Below, in pieces: positions 12,360 to 25,340 of a stretch of 64,000 bases of DNA (positions are counted from its first letter, which is position 1; every line of letters starts with the position of its first letter). A model generated the notes under the pieces. The model was given only the letters and a program-made list of their open reading frames with translations. It ran no database searches and was not told where the DNA came from. The DNA is taken from the NCBI RefSeq assembly GCF_964355755.1, contig NC_092675.1:28110912-28174911 (forward strand), written 5' to 3'. A program made the translations under genes and the position numbers. The DNA is from Antedon mediterranea. Taxonomy: Eukaryota; Echinodermata; Crinoidea; Comatulida; Antedonidae.

Positions 12360-12414
12360 GATTCGTATTGACTCGTCCTTTGAGAGTCGGAAGAACGAAA
12401 ACATACGCCGCGAG
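12360..12414 (+). CDS. Candidate internal exon (unassigned)
   Basis: A good 3-prime splice site (CTGACTTTTTTTATGTACAG) is followed by 55 bases with higher GC than the surroundings, ending at GCGAG|GTGTGT. Read in phase 1 it accepts the exon at 4394 and leaves phase 2, the phase the 25037 exon needs. It is phase-equivalent to the 16299 candidate, so the two would have to be alternatives. Function unknown; this is suggestive only. Confidence 0.2.
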
Positions 12415-13323
12415 GTGTGTTTGATTCGTTGATATCGCTGGGTGGTTATTGTCTAGTACCTGTATCATCATGTGGTTGCGAGGTTGGTTTACCCCTCATG
12501 CTGCTGACAAGTGTTGTACATTAAATTCAGGATGTGTGGCCCAGATAAATCTTGTTCTGTGTCAACTGGTCCATATTGATTATCAAACCCTGGTTATGTC
12601 ATGTATTTTTTTTTTTAGCAAGTAAGTAAATAAAATTTAATAATTATACATCATTCAAAGTTTAATTTTATTTATTAATCATTTTTTTGGATAGGATACA
12701 ATGTTTGTATCCTGCCATTTGTTTACCAGGTGTATGATACTGTATAGCACTACCATCATTTCTTAAATTAAAATATTTAGTAGGACATAAAAATAGGTCA
12801 TTTGGATGTGTAATGAACGAAGGTTAGCTTTGCCAACTATTAAATCAATAATTTTATATTAATAATTTTATGCTATGCTAGGGAGCTATTCAGACCTGTT
12901 AATTGGTTATTATACTTTACTACTTGTATGCTAGAGGCTGTTCAGACCTACTAGTACTATTGATGTTAATGGATCATATTGTACACAGTGTACAGCTATA
13001 TCACTGGAGATCTGAACTTAAGTGGGATTAGTGTAAACCATTCAAGTATATTATGAAATTTTAAGGTACCAGCATACAACACTAATATTGTATATACGAA
13101 AGGCTCCTTTTGGCTTCTTAAAAACTACAAACCACACCCCTGTCATACCATCTGCAGATGATTCTAAACATGTTTGTTGTTGAATTCGACACATTAGTTA
13201 AAATATAACCTCACTAATTACATAAAACCATATTAAATTCAGTTTATGAACATTTCAATGCAATGTTTGTAATAGATTATTTAAAATATTTGATTCCAAT
13301 TGAAATACTGTAAGTTTCTAAAA

Positions 13324-13458
13324 CTCTGACTACACTACTGTAGTTTGACAAATAAAGTAAGATGTGCCCAAATGGTAGTGATATGACATCATCATGTTCA
13401 TATATGGGCACATCACATGTTTGTTGTCACATAATATTTGATAGTGTGGACAGAGCTT
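13324..13458 (-). mobile_element. MITE copy c
   Basis: Short member with a single GGTAGTGATATGACATC core, a left end CTCTGACTACACTACTGTAG and a right end TGATAGTGTGGACAGAGCTT. It lacks the internal duplication seen in copies a, e and f. Confidence 0.85.
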
Positions 13459-14154
13459 AGCTGTTTAGGCTTATCCTGTTCGGCCTATCTTTAATGGTTT
13501 TTTTATTTTATTTTCCATATAAATTCAAATGTAAAATATACAAGGAAATACCGGTTATTTATCAGTTTGTTTGAGGCATGAATACATAATAAGCTTATTT
13601 TACAAGGTAAATACAGACAAGAATACCTTTTGAGGCTTTTATTTTTGGCGGACACAATTTAGTGTACATACTGTAACTGCCCAATAGTACAGTACTGTCT
13701 ATTGTTATAGTGTTTTATATTCATGAAATGGTACAAATACAAGATGAAAATTTGTTATACTTTCACTTAATGAAGTTTATGTACCATTTCACTCATATAA
13801 ATTCATTACTTGTATACTGTACAGTACTGTAGGACCTTATACAATAGGTTCTATTTTCTTTGGGACTACATTAAAGTGTCCCAATTATAGGGTTGTTCCC
13901 TGAATACGATTTGACTTTATAGCATTAAAACATATATTTCCCCATGTTAGTTTCACAGGAAAGTGTCCCCTTGGTAGAAGTGTCTTCTGAATAGGTAATC
14001 TAATGTATATCCACAACAAAAATTGTTTCCATTCATATAAATTATGAAACGTTTCTTTTGTCGGTTTATGTTGAATATATTTATATACACAAATGAGATT
14101 TTTCAAATGCTAAATTCTGTCAGTTGATAAAGAAAATAAAAAAAAGTTTTAACG

Positions 14155-14306
14155 AACAATAGACCATCCAATTTATGAAGTCAATTTCAAGATCAGAAAA
14201 GAAGCTTTTAAGAAACATGAAAAGCCATGGAACAATAGACCATCCAATTTATGAAGTCAATTTCAAGATCAGAAAAGAAGCTTTTAAGAAACATAAAAAG
14301 CCATGG
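14155..14306. repeat. 76-bp tandem duplication
   Basis: Two nearly identical copies starting AACAATAGACCATCCAATTT at 14155 and 14231. The period is not a multiple of three, so the open frame over it is not a repeat protein. Confidence 0.9.
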
Positions 14307-14598
14307 AATTACATGGCACTAAATAAAGAAACTTGCACTATTGTTAGGTCAATGTCTTATATATTATAATTATTAGGAAGTTGTTGGTTCTAGTCATTGA
14401 TGGTGCTTGACTTTTAATTCAATGATTATTACCCAGAAAATTCAAGGATTGATGATTGTTCATTAACAATTGACTTTTCAGTTATTATTAATGCATGATA
14501 ATTTTGTACAATTATCCTATTGTTATTAAGTGTAACAGAAGTGTGATAGTATAAAAGAAAGCTAACACAAATAATTTGTATTAAATATCAAATGTATT

Positions 14599-14728
14599 AA
14601 GCTCTGTCTACACTATCAAACTTTATGCAACAAAAATATATATGGACATGATGATGTCATATTACTACCATATTTGGGCACATCACATTTTTTTGTCAAA
14701 ATATAGTTTCATAATGTTGACAGAGCTT
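14599..14728 (+). mobile_element. MITE copy d
   Basis: The left end AAGCTCTGTCTACACTATCA is intact and the right end reads TTGACAGAGCTT. One ATTACTACCAT core is present, so this is the short form. Confidence 0.9.
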
Positions 14729-16298
14729 TAGGCTTGGTTCTTACTTGGACGCAACCCAAAGACATAAGCACGCTGTAATTAATTTGACCAATCATGATGC
14801 AATGGATTTTCTAAACTGTTGCTTGTGATAGGTCTACTCCCTGGCGTTGCGCCTACTTCGTTGCGTTTCATAAAAGTGGGATTGTTTTTTTAAAGTACAA
14901 TTAAGTCATAGAATACACGATTTACATAGGTACAGTACATTAGGATGTTTTAAGTACATTTTGAGTAAAAATTAATTTGCTGGTAAGGTTTTATAAAACT
15001 ACAGCACAAACTGCACTGGTTTCAAAGAAAACCATTTAGATTTTGTTATTTATTTTTTCAAAATGCTTCCCTCTACAAAGTACAATTTATTAATGTTAAT
15101 GGTATTACTGTACATCTGTATGGTCTGTACCATTCTACTATACACCATTCAGCCTATTGGACTGAAGAGAAAATACTTCCTCTAAAATGTATAATTAATA
15201 ATTTTTATAATGGTGGTAAAAATGTGTAAAGTATACTGCCTTCAATGTGTGTGATTTGACACGTAAACCAATATTAGGAAAATTGGATAATGATAAATCA
15301 TTGAGGTATTAGATATACATCAATAGATCTAAGCCTACTCAAATATAAAAACATTGTTAATCAGTAAATCTACTTGTAGTTTTTATCAACAGACGTCATC
15401 GGTGTGTCGCCAGCAAACCTCGACGTTTTAATCTTTACCTTGCCATTGTACGTCATTGTTTACTAATTTTATATTTGTTTAAGCTTGTAAAATACAATAC
15501 TATATCAAGCAAATATGAAATTGCTCAGCTCATTTCAAAGGAACATAAACACAACATAAATTTAATGATCAAAATTTATGACAATACTACTTTATTATTA
15601 TTATTTATTCAGGCAAAAGATACATTTCCAAAATATAATACAAATTAACAAACACAAGCAATGAGAAAATATAAAATCATAGTCACAAGCTGCCAGGAAA
15701 GCACAAAAGCAGCCTAAACCACTGATACCAATTAGGTGTGTACCTCTTTAGTTTATTTTTAAATCCTAATTTATGTATTTAGTGGTAAACATAAACAATT
15801 TATTGCATCACTTTCTGGGTTTTCCAACTTGGCATAAATTCCGTCAGACTACAATTATATATTCTGCTTCACTAAACAAATTTGATATCAATGCAGCATG
15901 TGGTTTGACCATCTTTTACTTATCACTTTTAATCAATTATATAAAAGCATTGTCACCCACACACATCAACACCCTCTTTTACAGTACAGTATACAGTATT
16001 GTTCCAAAAAATAAGTGTACTATCATATCATAGTTTTTAGAAAGGTTAATTTAAAAGAGCTACACACAGGTGCATGTAATTTACCAACTGAAATTACAAT
16101 GACTCCCTGTTAAATTATAATTTATACTGATACTGCCTTAAAAGATTTGAATATCTCACTTGATAAATCACTGCGTAGTGGAAAACAGGCTTAAAAGACG
16201 ATAGAAAGGTATTTTTCGGCGTAACCCCTTCTAGAGTTCAATGACATTCAACTATTTAGATTTAGGGGTGTGGTTTGCGTCATGTGAACAATTCTCAG

Positions 16299-16386
16299 AA
16301 ACCATGCAGACATTGGCGCCTCCCGAAAGACTTCCACAAGATTTGAAAGTTTCCAGTAAGGGGAATCATCCCTATGACCTAAAAAG
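16299..16386 (+). CDS. Candidate coding exon (unassigned)
   Basis: After ATTCTCAG comes an open frame containing an internal ATG (MQTLAPPERLPQDLKV.., then GNHPYDLK) with clear coding-like composition against AT-rich flanks. A possible donor is AAAAAG|GTCATG at 16387; a second, AAA|GTAAAG, lies near 16429. Phase 1 in and phase 2 out fit the 4394 exon upstream and the 25037 exon downstream. The acceptor has a weak pyrimidine tract. No family recognised. Confidence 0.35.
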
Positions 16387-16999
16387 GTCATGTGTTGAAT
16401 CTGTTAGCTATGGACCAGTCATGAAAGTAAAGGCATGATATTGATAAAGAAAACCTATATTCTATCATACCTCCTCTCCTTCATGCAGAGTTATGACAAA
16501 TTTCAGATAGAATAAAAACTGTACGCTTAAAGTGCATTCACATTTAGGCTTGTTTACAAAAGGAGTAGGTACATTATCACAGTGTATATTGACCCAACAA
16601 AACATTCCTATTTAGGCAACGGTGTTGGGCTAAAGCTGTCCTAACCCTTGTACTTAATAAAGACAATGGTGAGTAAATTATGAATATAGGTGTTCATAAC
16701 AGTTTTCCAAAATGACTGCTGGCTGAAATTATGAAACATGGACACATCATGGACACACCAATCCAAGGGTCCTGGGTTCAAGTTCTGTAACATGTCAGGA
16801 TTTTTACAAATGACAAATTACAACTCCATCCAATAACTTGTAACTTTATTTATGTATAGCATCGTGTGTATGTTTGTCTTGTGAACAGGACTGCCACCTT
16901 TAAGAAGGATAGTGAATAAATTCGACAATTTGCCTAAAATATATTTTTTAAAAACAAACAAAATAACATTTTACCAATGTACAGTATCAAAATTTTAGA

Positions 17000-19900
17000 T
17001 TTCCATCAGGTTGATGTCACCATTAATGCTTTATTTCTGGATTAATCATTACATGACCCTGATTACAATCATGTACTATCAATTGGAGTAAGATTTGGTA
17101 AAATATTTCCTTATATGTAAAAAAAACATTTTCATGTATAAAAACATTAGCAGTGTCCTGAAATTTTTACTTATCATTGTGCAGGAAATTTAATAGATCT
17201 TGGGTGGAAATAAACATGTGTTTTGACATTAGAATGTGTGAAGTACGTATAATGACCCAAGTTCTTAATACGGTTTGTGGTGAAAGATTAATCAATGTAA
17301 TAATATTGAGGCAAGTAACTCAGACAACAAAGAAAACATGCATCAAGAAGCATTAGAAGGTCATAAATTTTAATATTAATTCATTAAGATACAGTACTTG
17401 AAAGTCACGATGAAGAGAAACGATCGTTTTTTACAAATGCTTTTATTGCATCCTACTTTTAAATAATGTTTATAAACGATAAAAATAGTTTGTAGGAAAT
17501 TTAGAGATTATAATGACTCGGCAAAAATCATGATCATTAAACTTGGCAGGTACTGTTATTACCATACCAGGTTGTTTACTATTATCGTTTTTTATTTACC
17601 TTTTGTACAGATTTTGGTTTTAGCTACATTGGAAGCATAAATGTGACTTAAATTTATTTGTAACAATACCATGTGATAAGCCACAAGGAGGGTTAAAATA
17701 ACTCCTTTGTGATGTCACTGGTATTAACTACCACAAATAATATTATATAGTGCAACACACTGTATATTGGTTTAGTAGAAACTGTTTAGTCATTTTGCTT
17801 TTGGACTATTCCATTATTTTGACAGATATAATGAGCAAGTCTGACTAGGTCTATGACAGTGCAGGATATATCTTTGGTGTTACTAAACAGTAAAAGTTCT
17901 TTAAAAAAGGACTTTAAAGAAGACAGATTTTATTTTGGACTGGTGCAGACCTTTTTCTGTTTTTGGATTGTATTACAGAGGAAGGAAATAATTGCCTAAT
18001 TTTTAAGGTAAATGAAGCTGAGAAAAATATGTCACACTGTACATGTGAAATGTTTGAATAGTAGGTCATTATATTGTATTAGATGTCAACTTATTTATAT
18101 TTCAAAGTTGATATAACTGAATATTAATATTTATTATTGTGTGTCTACTATTTTTTGCTCATTGGTTGAAATTTATGTCACTGTCTAATTTAAATGTTCA
18201 AACAAATTTTTAGTAATAATTTTATTAGGGTTCTTTGTCAATAAGACACCAATTGTATTAATATATTACATAATAGCTTTAGCCTCAATGATACAGCAAA
18301 ATAATTAAATGACCCACAATAATTAAAATCTTGACCCGTAACTAGGACACAAAGAAGACACTGTATTCATTATCATAGGTAAGTTTACTATTATATGTAC
18401 ATGTACACTACTCACATTGACTTCTGACCTGCTACCAGATAATCAATGTAACAAATTAGTAGTTTCTGTCTATTTTTAGAAAATTATTAAATACCAAATA
18501 ACTAGTTTTATTTTAGCATTTTGCTTCACTAAATAACTGGTATGTTTGTTGTCAGTGGTAAAAGTTATTGAATATTGAATACACCAAACCTTTTTTAAGC
18601 CTTGTCTACACTATCAAACTGTATGTGACAAAAAATGTGATGTGCCCATGGACATGATGATGTCATATCACTACCATATGTGGGCATATCACTACCATAT
18701 TTTGGCACATCACACTTTATTTGTCAAACTAGTTTGATAGTGTAGACAGAGCTTTACAAATAACCATTCGTTTGCATTGCAGCTGAGGAGTTGCATTAGT
18801 ATAAAAGTTCTATAAAAGATCTCTTTCCAACACAAAATTGATATGTTTTTAACGATTATTCACTTTTCAAAAAGTTTAGATACCAGTAAATTAGATTTCT
18901 ATTATGTCCTCCTCACAGCAGAAACAAAACATTTTGTCACGCCTTCATTCAATCTACTCAAATGTATGTACAAAGTTGATATCCATCAACACTCCTTAAT
19001 CATTTGCTTCCTTTTGTCAAATCGACAAAAATGTTATAATTTAATATAAATATACTAAATATAGATATGTAATTGTATAATAATGAATTGAAAGTGATGC
19101 CTCATGGCCACTGTTTTTATAAAACAAACAAATTTTATGAATTATGTTTTTTAATATCTTAAACTTTAAAATGTTATAATTTTAAATATTTTATATTTGA
19201 TGTTTAAATTGTGATGTAATCCATCTCCTTTCCACATGAAGGATAAAATATATATTATAACCAATGAATTAATTGTGTCCAAAATGAGATTTAACGAATA
19301 CAAAATATTCTAATAGACTATTTCATTCAGATATAGAAAAATATACAAAATATAGCTAAGGGATATTTAAACAAATTGTTGTTTTTGTACTTTACTGATT
19401 AAATTAAACAAGTCACTTTGTCGGTGTTACAATATTTGAATAACACTAATATAGTAAATTGAATGATTTCTGAACTGAAATAAAGGTAAATATGATAATT
19501 AATAGCATTAGGTAAATGCTAATTACACAATTTATGAAGATGAGTCTGCAGAATTATAGATTTTTTTTATAAAACAGATATTATTAAAACCAACTGACCA
19601 TATAGAAATACACAAATCATTGTCAACCACGTCACTATAAAAATCACTGACAAGAAAAATTGTCTATCTGATAAATGAATAATATACTGTAATAATGATA
19701 TAAGTCTATTTATGCTCCAATATGGAAGTGGTATTATTCGTATACAGCCACCATTGGGCTGTTTTTCTAGACATTCTGGTATCCTGAATGTGTTTTTAAA
19801 TGGAAAAAAAAAAATGTTGGCTCATTTTGAGGCTGGTTGTTAGACTTTCCAATTTTCAGATAGTTGTGAGAGAATCTATCTAGAGTGAAATCTTTAGTTG

Positions 19901-20700
19901 TTAGACTTAGGTGAAATACTTATTTAAGAGGAATATGTCTGTGATTGGTGATATGACCGCATTGGCCATATTTACCATCACACATAAGTGAGATATTTCC
20001 CTTAACAATTAAATAATTACCGTAAGTGTTTAAGTCAATACATATTTAAGAATTTTTAAAGTATAAGGGTTAAGTATTTCCCATAACCTAGTGTTAAATA
20101 GTGAATAGTATTGGAAGATTTAACTGCTTGATAGAGGAATAATTCTGTACAGTGCCTTTAATGAAAACTAATTAATGGGACATAATTTCAATGTACAGCG
20201 CTTTTGATGATGGTTTCATTCTAAAAATAAAAGCACTACAGTATATCAAAATTGTAATGAAAACTTGGCACTGTCTCACAAAACAGGACAATAGAGCTAT
20301 AATTTTAATACCCAAATAACCAATGCAGTGTGTTGGAATGCGCACCCATGATCAATGGAATAACAGTCAATTGTTTCTAAATTAGGAAATATTGAAGCAC
20401 TGAATTGGTCAATGTAGTTAGCCCTGTAATCATTCTGTACTAGGTCAATGTAAACAAAGGTATCTTTCGTTCCTTTTGATTGTTACCGATCATCTGGTGT
20501 TGCGTAAGCTGGAATCGACAGTGTGTTGGTAGATGACAGAAGTGACTAAGCATATTTACAAGGTTGACAAACTTTCCTATGTTTACCAATCAATAGTACT
20601 ACACATTAAGCAGGTATACTATTGCAGTTTGTTCTGATGACCTACAAGATTGTCAAGCAGGACTTGTTAAAAAGAAACAGGATACTTGATTAGAAATAAT
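17000..20700. other. Gene-less AT-rich stretch
   Basis: Apart from MITE copy e I see no repeat arrays or supported exons. The open frame at 18843-19049 has no recognisable content. Confidence 0.5.
18597..18754 (+). mobile_element. MITE copy e (best full-length copy)
   Basis: Both termini are intact (AAGCCTTGTCTACACTATCA at left, TGATAGTGTAGACAGAGCTT at right), with two ATATCACTACCATAT units in the core and an AAACTAGTTTGA palindrome next to the right end. Confidence 0.92.
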
Positions 20701-20757
20701 TAAAAAGATAGTATTTAATGATGATTATTACAGTATAATGATGATTAATAATTACAG

Positions 20758-20884
20758 TATTAATATAAAGTTGATTCTCTATCAGAAATAGTCAATTTAT
20801 GACATCATTAAGTTGTTAATCTATCAGAAATGGCAGTATTGATATAAAGTCGATCCTCTATCAGAAATGGTCAATTTATGACAT
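20758..20884. repeat. ~79-bp degenerate tandem duplication
   Basis: ATTAATATAAAGTTGATTCT.. at 20758 and ATTGATATAAAGTCGATCCT.. at 20837 begin matching segments that both end TCAATTTATGACAT. Confidence 0.75.
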
Positions 20885-20958
20885 ACCCATGTACAATTAT
20901 ACATTATGTTGATAATCTATTAGAAATAATTAATTTACAACATGATTGATAGTAAGTC

Positions 20959-21075
20959 GATTCTATCATGAATAACGATTCTATCATGAATTATCAATTC
21001 TATCATGAATTATCAATTCTATCAGGAATTATCAATTCTATCAGGAATTATCAATTCTATCAGGAATTATCAATT
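20959..21075. repeat. 20-bp minisatellite, ~6 units
   Basis: Units of TTCTATCATGAATTATCAA, changing to TTCTATCAGGAATTATCAA in the last three copies. Confidence 0.92.
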
Positions 21076-22540
21076 CACATACAGTTTCAGTCGATATAAT
21101 CAATATAAATAACAGCATGCTCTCTGTATTTAGTAATACAGTATTAGTTAATTATCAATTCACAACATACATAAAAATACAGTAAGTATATACTCTAACC
21201 AAAATGATCAATTTCCATACAGTATTTTAAAAATAAGTACAGTATTATTATCAATGTACAGTACATTTAATTATTCAGTAAAGTTGTTTCTATTTCTATT
21301 AGGAATTTCTGATTTCAGTTAATTTGTATCATTTCTTTGAAATTTCAAGATTGTTGTTTAAACACAAAATCGTAATACCATTGTATACCATTGGTCTTTT
21401 TAAAAGTATTGTATCACTGATTGGAATATTAATGCTTTCATCAAATTACTATTAACATAAAAATATATTATCATTCATTATCTCTGGAAACATACTCTAA
21501 ATTCCAGTAAGCACCATGAAATGTAAACATTGCAAGCATCACCAATTGCATGGTAGCTAGTAGCAAAGACTAATTACAAGTTCCAAGATCATAACTGAAT
21601 ATGAACATTTGGAAACGCAATCAATGCTGAACACAAAACATGTGTACGTCATCCTGATAAACATTGACGTTCTCAAAGAAGGCCATATTTAGTGAGTTCA
21701 TATACTACAGAACGTTGCTATGTTGTTGTTAGTGGTTGTATAGTAAATTTACTCATGTGTTATGAACAGTGACGTTATGCACAGCCTGAAAGAAAATTCA
21801 TTTTTGTCACGCTATGATTAGCGTATTCAAAATAATAATAATACTACTACTACGGTATTGTGATTTTGATGAAGGTGGTTGTGAGGTAAATACCCCTTGT
21901 TTTATGGTGTTAGAAAATATGGTTAGTAGAAAATATATATGTCTTTATGTAAAACAACTCGCTGGTTGAATTATCAATATTTTGACCTGGCGCCTGCGAG
22001 TCTCTAATTGGCATTTTACCAATCAATTAGTCAATCAAAATAACATTATTTCTGTTTTGTTTAATAATACAATGTGGTAGCACGTTTTGTACTGCAACAC
22101 TTTATCTCAGCACTGTGACTTTTGTATTAGACCTTTTGTACTGCAGTAACTATGATAGTTCAAGACTTTTATTGTATTAGACCAGAAATATAATTTTTGA
22201 ACTTACTACTATTACTATATTACTACTCTTTTTTTATAGTTCTAACTAAATTTATATTCCAGTTCCACACATATCTATAGTAGGTACACTATGTGGACAA
22301 CAACTGCTCCCCTTAATGTCATTTCTATTCATCCGTAATTTTATTCACAAATTTTTATGAAATTTTGAACAATTTATTTGAGGAGTAGCTGACTCATTTG
22401 AGGTACAGCGATGTATTTTGCTTAAGCTGCCCCTGCCTAGCATTTTTTCATCTTTGTTGTTTAAAAAAAAAAATATATTGTATTGATTCTATGCTGGTCA
22501 AATAAATAAACGAAACGAACATGTGCTCTTTTCTATCTTA

Positions 22541-23422
22541 GGGTATGTTCAGACTCACGGAGTTACGGTGGAGTTATGTACGCGGCGTACATATTTTTGT
22601 GTCTGAACCATGCCGCGGATTAGCGTTAGGGAGCTGTTACTCCGCGCCAGTGGCGTTAATAACTCCAGCGGGAGAGGGTAGATTTCATAAGGCTAATCCA
22701 TTGATGCATCAGTGATTTCAACCTCCGGTCAACGTCAGCCAATGAAAAGACACGACCGCAATTAGCAGCAGTCTATTCGCGAGGTTTTTTTTAATAGCAA
22801 AACAATATAGCTATTCATCGAGCTAGCCTAGATCAACAGCAACATTCGAATTAAAATGAAACGTGTTACATGGAAAAGTACAGAAGTGGCTGATTTGATT
22901 TCATTATGGGGCAGCCCTGAATTTATAGACAAGATAGAAATTAGGAACTGGAAAGCTAGCGCCGGCAACAAGATGGCTGTTTTTAAAGAAATTGCATCTA
23001 AACTGCAAAATTCTTCCTGACGAAGTTGGCGTCGGCGACATGATTTCACAAAATTAATTAAAATCATACAAATAATGGCAAAGTCATTGTCCGTGTAATA
23101 ATTATGTTCGAAATTACTATCTTCTGTAAGGATTTGCAAAAAAATCGGCAAAAGAACCATTACATTTGAAGGTAACATTGTATTATATTGCTAGGCCTAG
23201 CTAGTGTTGTAAACTTTCGCGCGTGTCACTCTCAGCTCTCTGTTGTGTTGTTGTTGTGTATGTATCCCATCGGCCGTTTCGGTATGACGGAACTTCCGCT
23301 TTAAACGCAAGACGTTTGGAATGCTAATCGTTGTGTCTGAACACCTTGACTTTTAACGCCACGGATTACCGTACGCCTTGCGTAGATAACTCCACCGTAA
23401 CTCCGTGAGTCTGAACATACCC
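22541..23422. mobile_element. 882-bp TIR DNA transposon
   Basis: The left terminus GGGTATGTTCAGACTCACGG is the exact reverse complement of the right terminus, and the match continues for about 37 bases inward. TA is present on both sides (22539-22540 and 23423-23424), consistent with a TA target duplication. GTGTCTGAAC recurs in subterminal positions at each end. The interior carries a short Myb/SANT-like frame but no transposase, so it is a non-autonomous or decayed element. PIF/Harbinger/ISL2EU-type elements carry Myb/SANT proteins, but the class here is an inference. Confidence 0.92.
22856..23020 (+). pseudogene. Myb/SANT-like DNA-binding domain remnant
   Basis: Fifty-four codons starting MKRVTWKSTEVADLISLW, with later NWKA.., FKEIASKLQNSS, resemble the first two helices of transposon Myb/SANT-like (MADF-type) domains: early Trp, the EV..LI.LW motif, and a (V/F)F.EIA..L helix. 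The frame then stops. Downstream sequence is compatible with the expected third helix only if an intron or a frameshift is assumed. The antisense 116-codon frame across the same bases is a shadow. Confidence 0.6.
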
Positions 23423-25036
23423 TAAGACAGTGACCGTCGGGCCCTACACATCCCAAAAAGTGTGTTGTATTTTATAAAGTGCACATGGACAGGTGTGTTG
23501 TTTACTAGACCAATGGCTTCAGTCCTTATCTCAAGCAAATTGTTCAAATACTACAACCATAACAATGGAGAGCATTACAACCTGTTTTGTGTCTGTTATT
23601 TACAGCGCCTGTCTTAACCATATCAACTCGCTATCGGCTAGAGCATAATTGATTTCGTATACAATGGGAGGAACTAGAGCTCAGTTTAATAACCTACTCC
23701 CTAATATTGTGTAGTTTATGAGGAAATAATTAGATCTACTTTTGTAGTAATGTAATATTTATAGGCCTTATGTAATGAAGTAAGCACAGGATTTGAACTT
23801 CGTATAAAGTGACGGTACAAACTTAAAATGCTTTTTTTAAAACTTTCTGTACATCCGTGTCAACTATTTTTGGTGGAAAATATAGCAGTACTTTAAACTA
23901 GAACAGAAACAAACGCTGGTTGGTATTTTACCTTGTGTAAAATTCCCTTTTTTTCATGTGTATAGCACGTACTGTGTGTACGCTTCATGAAATAATGTTG
24001 TTGGTTGTAAATGACATGCATACCTAGGGTAGACCGGAATGACGCTCTTGGCTGGATTAAGTAGGTGAAACTATAGTTGTATGGTTTAAGCAGTTGTCCC
24101 TATTTCACTGTCCTTGCCTAAGTATATTACAAGACGATATCGTCTAGACAATATACGTAGCTATCTCAAGGGGTTAACAAGTTGCTGGCTGCAACGGAAA
24201 TTTCACTCGCTATCTTTGACACAGCATGTCTTTATAATGAGGATTGAAGACGCATCAGCATCTACTTTTCACGTACGCCCAGTGTTTATATTATAAGATA
24301 TACACTAAATCATTTGAGATCCAACAAATATTGATGATAAATTATCGACTTTTTAAAATGAAAACTAGATTAAAAAATATTGATTGATGACGTTAGAATA
24401 TCCATATTCTTGATATCCATAATTTGATACCAGCCACTTTAAAATTTCTTTCCATGGGTGTTTAGTTATTAGCTTGTCTAGTATTACAATACAACAAATT
24501 TAAAGCATTTATTGTAATGTTACAGGTGAAGGGAACATTGCTTGTATGTTAATTCAAAATGAATGCAACATGTTTTTATTTCAATCAATTTTCTATGATT
24601 TTATCATAATTGTAGTGTTAACATTTTTAATTGTAATTATAGTTACAATTTTATAATAAATTTATTGTACAGTACGCAAATGTAGGATTACCCTATAGAT
24701 GCAATCATTTGGAAGAAAATAACATTTACAAAATAAACAGATGCGAAATAAATTTGTGAATTTTGTCAATTTCAATTAATTGTATAAAAGTATACAGTAC
24801 AGTTTTTGTAACTGTCGTCGTTTGAACATTGTCTAAAAACCAAAAACCACTGGAAAGCATAAAGTACATTTAAGGAGTATCGGATATTAATATAAAATGA
24901 CCGCCGACACAACATGCACTTAGAAAAAAAAAATCTTTTTTTCTCTGCTTACTCAGATTGTGGACGTTAACGAATGAATTTCCTTATATGAGCAGTCTAA
25001 TCATTACGATCTTCCTCTTTCCTCTTATTTTCACAG

Positions 25037-25125
25037 TCTGCACCGTCACTTTATGATCACTACGACAGTTGATCAGCTTGTCGATGACGCTGCAGAGATC
25101 CTTAGCGCGTCGTCCAATCAAAACA
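25037..25125 (+). CDS. Candidate coding exon upstream of KEAP1
   Basis: A strong acceptor (CCTCTTATTTTCACAG) precedes a GC-richer block whose open frame reads LHRHFMITTTVDQLVDDAAE then ILSASSNQN, ending at AAACA|GTACGT (an alternative donor AAG|GTGCAA lies at 25143). It needs phase 2 input, which the candidate exons at 12360 and 16299 supply. It could be the coding exon of a small unrecognised gene or a 5-prime exon of the KEAP1 transcript carrying an upstream ORF. It contains ATGACGCTGC, a match to the antioxidant response element consensus RTGACNNNGC, which is too short to weigh much. Confidence 0.35.
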
Positions 25126-25340
25126 GTACGTTCCCAGCCAAGGTGCAAACAAAATTGTGCCAGTCATTTTACTAAGCTGTATTGATGTGTACTATTTTTA
25201 GGGTAGTGATTCGATGATGATTTAGCATTGTATATGTTGTAGTGTGTAGTTGAGATTGGCCCAGGTTGGGTAGCTGGCTTACTGAGCCTGCGTTTTGAGG
25301 GTCATTCAACCGGAGGGGTCAAGGAGGAAAATGGGCGGAT
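25111..25340 (+). promoter_or_regulatory. Possible promoter-proximal patch for KEAP1
   Basis: A CCAATCA box (25113) and a GGGCGG box (25332) lie in a locally GC-richer patch about 1 kb upstream of the KEAP1 start. No TATA box is obvious. Weak evidence. Confidence 0.2.

Noticed and set aside
22828-23178. 116-codon frame on the minus strand
   Set aside because: It lies antisense to the Myb/SANT-like frame inside the TIR transposon and has no protein character of its own.
25084-25093. ATGACGCTGC as a functional antioxidant response element feeding back on KEAP1
   Set aside because: The motif is expected more than ten times by chance in a window of this size on both strands; it is noted only within the exon entry.
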